DNA of 9,899 bases from JBLFWJ01 sp047611425 (GTDB lineage Bacteria > Bacteroidota > Bacteroidia > UBA10329), in contig JBLFWJ010000129.1 in NCBI GenBank assembly GCA_047611425.1, positions 1 to 9,899 of the forward strand, written 5' to 3'. Under the pieces are notes generated by a model. It was not told where the DNA came from and did no database searches. It saw only the letters and a list, made by a program, of their open reading frames with translations. Shown here one piece after another: positions 7,013-9,899 of this stretch (the stretch's first letter is position 1; each line of letters starts with the position of its first letter). The translations under genes and the position numbers were made by a program.

Positions 7013-7972
7013 ATGAAAAAACCAATTTTCTTAATGACAATTGCTGCGATTGGCGTAGCAGTAAGTTTTAACTCATGTAAAAGAGTAAAAGAACTACTTG
7101 ATCCAAATATTGAGCAGCATAATGAAGACTCTAATGATTTGAAAACGGAGATGGATCAAATTGATGATGATATTAATAATGTCATCAACGATATGCCTGG
7201 TTTTGGAAAGACTGATGAAACGGGCCAAACTTTTTCAAGTGCTATGTGCGGTGCAACAATTGACACATCTGAAATTGACCAGAACATTCTCTATTTCAAC
7301 TTTGATGGTGTTGCACCTTGTTTCAGTCCATCTAGAACTAGATCTGGACAGATTAAGGTAGAGCTAACAGGTGGAAATCATTGGTACGAGGCTGGTGCTG
7401 TGCTAACGCAAACATTTACTGATTTCAAAATCACTCGTTTAAGTGATGACAAATCGGTTGAGTTTGACGGAACACGGACGGTTGAAAATGTAAATGGACA
7501 CGATTGGTGGCAGTTTTTGCTTGGGAATCAAACGCTATTGTATAGAGCAAGAATGATTGGGATGGATGTAACGTTTGACAACAATCAGACTGCTGAATGG
7601 AGCACTGCGAGAACCTCCGAATGGACGTACACGCCAAATGCAAATGATCCGGATATTCCTGTGGCATATTTGACTTTTTCTGCAAATGGTGATACTACGA
7701 TTGATGGGCACACAAACACTGATTCTTGGGGTGTTAATCGGCACGGTTCAGACTTCGTTAACTACTTGAATTCCGCAATCACTTCCAATTCTTACTGTGG
7801 CTATTGGAGGTTTGTTGGAGGAGAGTTGGTGCATGAAGTGAACAATAATGAATACTCGCTTACGCTTGGCGTTGACCAAGATGGAAATGCATCGACACTG
7901 GATTGTGCCTATGGATTTAAAGTATCGTGGGACATCAATGGAGAAGCCAACGAGCAGGTCTTTAGCTACTGA
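7013..7972 (+). CDS. Uncharacterised Bacteroidota lipoprotein
   Basis: A 319-residue exported lipoprotein of unknown function. The N-terminus has Lys-Lys, a hydrophobic stretch and a lipobox-like FNSC, which makes Cys22 the lipid anchor. Residues 34-60 are strongly acidic and polar (NEDSNDLKTEMDQIDDDINN) and probably form a helix or spacer. The rest looks beta-rich: SGQIKVELTG, TQTFTDFKITRL, GTRTVENVNG, then EWSTARTSEWTY. Four cysteines outside the anchor (79, 103, 262, 298) could form two disulfides. The pattern recalls a recurrent uncharacterised Bacteroidota lipoprotein family with C...G-x-I-x-V and G-T-R-T-V motifs; this comparison is from memory. I chose ATG 7013 because it gives a normal signal peptide; in-frame ATG 6995 adds six residues and is possible. 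The gene stands alone and ends at a hairpin terminator. Confidence 0.82.
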   Translation: MKKPIFLMTIAAIGVAVSFNSCKRVKELLDPNIEQHNEDSNDLKTEMDQIDDDINNVINDMPGFGKTDETGQTFSSAMCGATIDTSEIDQNILYFNFDGVAPCFSPSRTRSGQIKVELTGGNHWYEAGAVLTQTFTDFKITRLSDDKSVEFDGTRTVENVNGHDWWQFLLGNQTLLYRARMIGMDVTFDNNQTAEWSTARTSEWTYTPNANDPDIPVAYLTFSANGDTTIDGHTNTDSWGVNRHGSDFVNYLNSAITSNSYCGYWRFVGGELVHEVNNNEYSLTLGVDQDGNASTLDCAYGFKVSWDINGEANEQVFSY

Positions 7973-7991
7973 TAGATGAATGTGAAAGAAG

Positions 7992-8024
7992 AAGCCACCG
8001 TTCAATTTGAGCGGTGGCTTTTTT
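7992..8024 (+). terminator. Rho-independent terminator of the lipoprotein gene, possibly bidirectional
   Basis: A perfect 9-bp stem pairs AAGCCACCG (7992-8000) with CGGTGGCTT (8012-8020). It can extend inward by a T-G wobble and three more pairs to a 3-base loop at 8005-8007. On the plus strand six T residues follow (8019-8024), the classic intrinsic terminator form, 19 bases after the lipoprotein stop codon. On the minus strand the stem is followed by a weaker pyrimidine-rich run, so it may also terminate the leftward permease operon, whose stop codon is at 8031. Confidence 0.9.
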
Positions 8025-8030
8025 ATTGAA

Positions 8031-9143
8031 TCAATCTTGGCTTTTCACGTCCAGCGCATCCCTTATTCCATTGCCCACGAGTGTAAATGCCAGCACCAAA
8101 AGCAAAATGCCTAAACCGGGAATGACGGCTAGAAAAGCCTTGTCCATTATAATATATCCATAATGATCTTTGATCATGGATCCCCAAGATGGCATTGGAG
8201 GTTGAGCACCGATTCCTAGAAATGAAAGTCCAGCTTCGATTAAGATGGCCGCTGCGAAGTTGGCCGCGCTGATTACTATAATCGGTCCCATAATATTTGG
8301 GAGGATGTGTCGAGTTATCGTTCTGAACGTACTGAATCCAAGCGCCCTTGAGGCTTCTACGAATTCCTTTTCACGAATGCTCATAATCTGACCTCGAACA
8401 ATCCTGGCGACCTCGACCCACATGGCCATTCCAACGGCTATGAATACCTGCCAAAGCCCTTTTCCCATAGCCAGTGTGATTGCGATAACTAACAGGAGCA
8501 GCGGAATAGACCAAACGACCGTAACGAACCACATCACCACATTATCAACCCATCCTCGGAAGAAACCTGCCAAGCTTCCTAAAAGGATTCCAACCAATAA
8601 TGAGATTGAAACCGCTATGAGACCAACACTCAAACTGACTCTAGAGCCAACGATCATTCTGCTTAAGAGATCGCGACCAAATCGATCCGTACCGAGTAGA
8701 AAAGTCCGTGTGATGAAAAACTCTTCGATTTGATCCGCATCGGAAATGCCAAGGTCTTCGAATGAAAATTCTTTAATCAGGCCATTGTTCGGAGTGTCTC
8801 CCGTGTACTCTTCCAATCGAAGTACATTTCCGGTAACCTCATAAGAATGAACCACTATATACGTGCATGGGTCTGGTTGGCCAGAAATGACCTTTTCAAA
8901 GAATCCAACTTGAACTGGTTCTGAACATTGCTTGAAGAAAGGGAAAGCGCTGCCTGGTGCAGATGCTGCCAATTCTATGTGCTGTCTATTCGCAAAAGGT
9001 GTGTCATCAGGAGAAATCAAAGGACCAAGTATTGACACGATAATGGCTGTCAAAATCACAATAGACCCAAACATGGCCAACGAATCCTTTCGGAATCTTC
9101 GCCAAGCCAGTTGCCCTAATGATTCTCCTCTTGGATCACCCAT
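8031..9143 (-). CDS. ABC transporter permease, OppC/DppC (peptide/nickel) family
   Basis: A 370-residue inner-membrane permease of the dipeptide/oligopeptide/nickel importer family. The N-terminal cytoplasmic stretch (about 1-20) and first helix (about 21-43) match the OppC N-terminal domain. The hallmark GTDRFGRDLLSR lies at 151-162, followed by about five further helices (about 165-193, 199-225, 230-246, 284-310, 336-358). The ATPase-contacting EAA loop is EASRALGF...ILPN at 263-283. Usual OppC/DppC proteins are about 280-310 residues; here about 100 extra extracytoplasmic residues (44-148), with cysteines 73 and 93, separate helix 1 from the GTD motif. The start overlaps the glycosyltransferase stop by 8 bp, which suggests translational coupling. 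No partner permease, ATPase or binding protein is in the window, so the substrate is open. Confidence 0.92.
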   Translation of the reverse strand: MGDPRGESLGQLAWRRFRKDSLAMFGSIVILTAIIVSILGPLISPDDTPFANRQHIELAASAPGSAFPFFKQCSEPVQVGFFEKVISGQPDPCTYIVVHSYEVTGNVLRLEEYTGDTPNNGLIKEFSFEDLGISDADQIEEFFITRTFLLGTDRFGRDLLSRMIVGSRVSLSVGLIAVSISLLVGILLGSLAGFFRGWVDNVVMWFVTVVWSIPLLLLVIAITLAMGKGLWQVFIAVGMAMWVEVARIVRGQIMSIREKEFVEASRALGFSTFRTITRHILPNIMGPIIVISAANFAAAILIEAGLSFLGIGAQPPMPSWGSMIKDHYGYIIMDKAFLAVIPGLGILLLVLAFTLVGNGIRDALDVKSQD

Positions 9144-9899
9144 TGACGTTCACTTCGCGGTTTTTCCAATTGTAACGTTTTGACCTTCCAATAAGACCAA
9201 TCAGCGGGATATACACGGCAAGGAATACCTCAGCCAACAGGAAGTCAAACATGTTAAGTTCACATTTAAGGTCTGTAGCAACCTTCCTCAAAAGAGAGCG
9301 ATCGGCCAGCAATTTTGCTGCGACCATCAATATTCCCATTCCCCAAATTGGTCGGAAACCAGCCAGTTGAGTCGAAATCCATATGGAACCGATTAGAGCC
9401 ATATTTCCAAAGAAGACAGCATAAGCTGCATTCTTAACATGTGGATGGCTGTACCCAGACTTCTTTGACAGCCAACGTTTTCGTTGTTGCCAAAATGCTG
9501 AGAGGCTTGAAGGTGCGTCCGTTGCTACAATCGTTTCAATCGACTTCGTGAACCTAACCGACCCGGGTTTTTGATCATGAATTTTCAGCATGAGAAACAC
9601 ATCATCTCCAGAAGGATTATCCGCGATTCCATCAAATCCATTAACTGCTTTGAAAGCTTCGCGGGTGTAGCAAAGATTGGCGCCATTGCACATGGTAGGC
9701 AGGTTCTGCTGAGCTGAAGCTCCGGAACTGCCCATCAATGCTAGGAATTCAAGTCGAAGTATTCTGTTCAGCCAAGTCTGTTCTTTATGGAAAACAACAG
9801 GCGCAAGAATCATTGATGGTTTTTCCTGTTCATAGATTGAAACCAATGTTCGAATCCAATTCTCACCATGCTTACAGTCTGCATCGGTGGTAATGATCA
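9136..9899 (-). CDS. Membrane glycosyltransferase family 2, 5' end beyond window
   Basis: The C-terminal 253 residues of a processive-type GT2 enzyme, which transfers sugar from a nucleotide sugar at the cytoplasmic face of the membrane. The reading frame is open to the right edge. The visible fragment begins with TTDADC, whose DAD (residues 5-7) is the metal/UDP-binding DxD motif. CNGANLCYTREAF lies at about 70-82, GDD with the probable catalytic base at 97-99, and QRKRW (the Q-x-x-R-W acceptor motif) at 138-142. About three membrane helices follow (roughly 160-178, 182-199, 216-237). This order fits cellulose synthase-, NodC- and IcaA-like GT2 proteins, but the sugar and acceptor cannot be told. 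The missing N-terminus should hold the start of the GT-A fold and perhaps one helix. The stop codon overlaps the permease start by 8 bp. Confidence 0.9.
   Translation of the reverse strand, partial: IITTDADCKHGENWIRTLVSIYEQEKPSMILAPVVFHKEQTWLNRILRLEFLALMGSSGASAQQNLPTMCNGANLCYTREAFKAVNGFDGIADNPSGDDVFLMLKIHDQKPGSVRFTKSIETIVATDAPSSLSAFWQQRKRWLSKKSGYSHPHVKNAAYAVFFGNMALIGSIWISTQLAGFRPIWGMGILMVAAKLLADRSLLRKVATDLKCELNMFDFLLAEVFLAVYIPLIGLIGRSKRYNWKNREVNVNG

Noticed and set aside
9136..9846. Glycosyltransferase starting at TTG 9846
   Set aside because: The frame stays open to the window edge and the DAD motif lies upstream of that TTG, so the gene is cut by the window rather than starting there.
1..9899. 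Mobile element, CRISPR array, toxin-antitoxin or defence island
   Set aside because: No transposase, integrase, terminal repeats, spaced direct repeats or tRNA were seen. The lone helicase belongs to a housekeeping-type family and has no defence partners here.

Overview
The window reads as an ordinary chromosomal stretch from a member of the Bacteroidota, most likely a marine or freshwater flavobacterium-like organism. The evidence is a moderately AT-rich composition, starts without clear Shine-Dalgarno sequences, two exported lipoproteins, a beta-propeller/Y_Y_Y sensor protein, a Bacteroidota-type PIF1-like helicase, and a DppC/OppC permease with a large extracytoplasmic insert. The genus assignment is inference; there is no rRNA or other strict marker.

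Layout, left to right. (1) Positions 1-1634, minus strand: a DCC-family thiol-disulfide oxidoreductase, followed 35 bp downstream by a PIF1/RecD-like helicase whose C-terminus lies beyond the left edge. (2) Positions 1653-2309, plus strand: a YceI-like lipoprotein, divergent from the DCC gene with only 18 bp between the two start codons. (3) Positions 2306-5542, minus strand: a 1078-residue membrane class III adenylate cyclase with a predicted exported beta-propeller and Y_Y_Y sensor region. Its stop codon overlaps that of the lipoprotein. (4) Positions 5638-6525, plus strand: a bile acid:sodium symporter (BASS) family transporter, divergent from the cyclase. (5) Positions 6526-6783, minus strand: a single-domain rhodanese whose stop codon abuts the transporter's stop. 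(6) Positions 7013-7972, plus strand: a lipoprotein of unknown function, followed by a strong hairpin terminator. (7) Positions 8031-9899, minus strand: a membrane glycosyltransferase family 2 gene (5' end cut off by the window) overlapping by 8 bp an OppC/DppC-type ABC permease.

The genes do not form one pathway. The only tight same-strand pairs are DCC-helicase and glycosyltransferase-permease. The protein most worth attention is the cyclase: it keeps the metal-binding, adenine-specifying and transition-state residues and joins them to a sensor architecture more familiar from hybrid two-component kinases. That suggests an extracytoplasmic signal converted to cAMP. Its propeller is interrupted by a Pro/Gly/Lys/Thr-rich segment.

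I saw no mobile element, CRISPR array, tRNA, rRNA or phage gene. No gene-free stretch exceeds about 230 bases. I found no convincing evidence of a previously undescribed multi-gene system.
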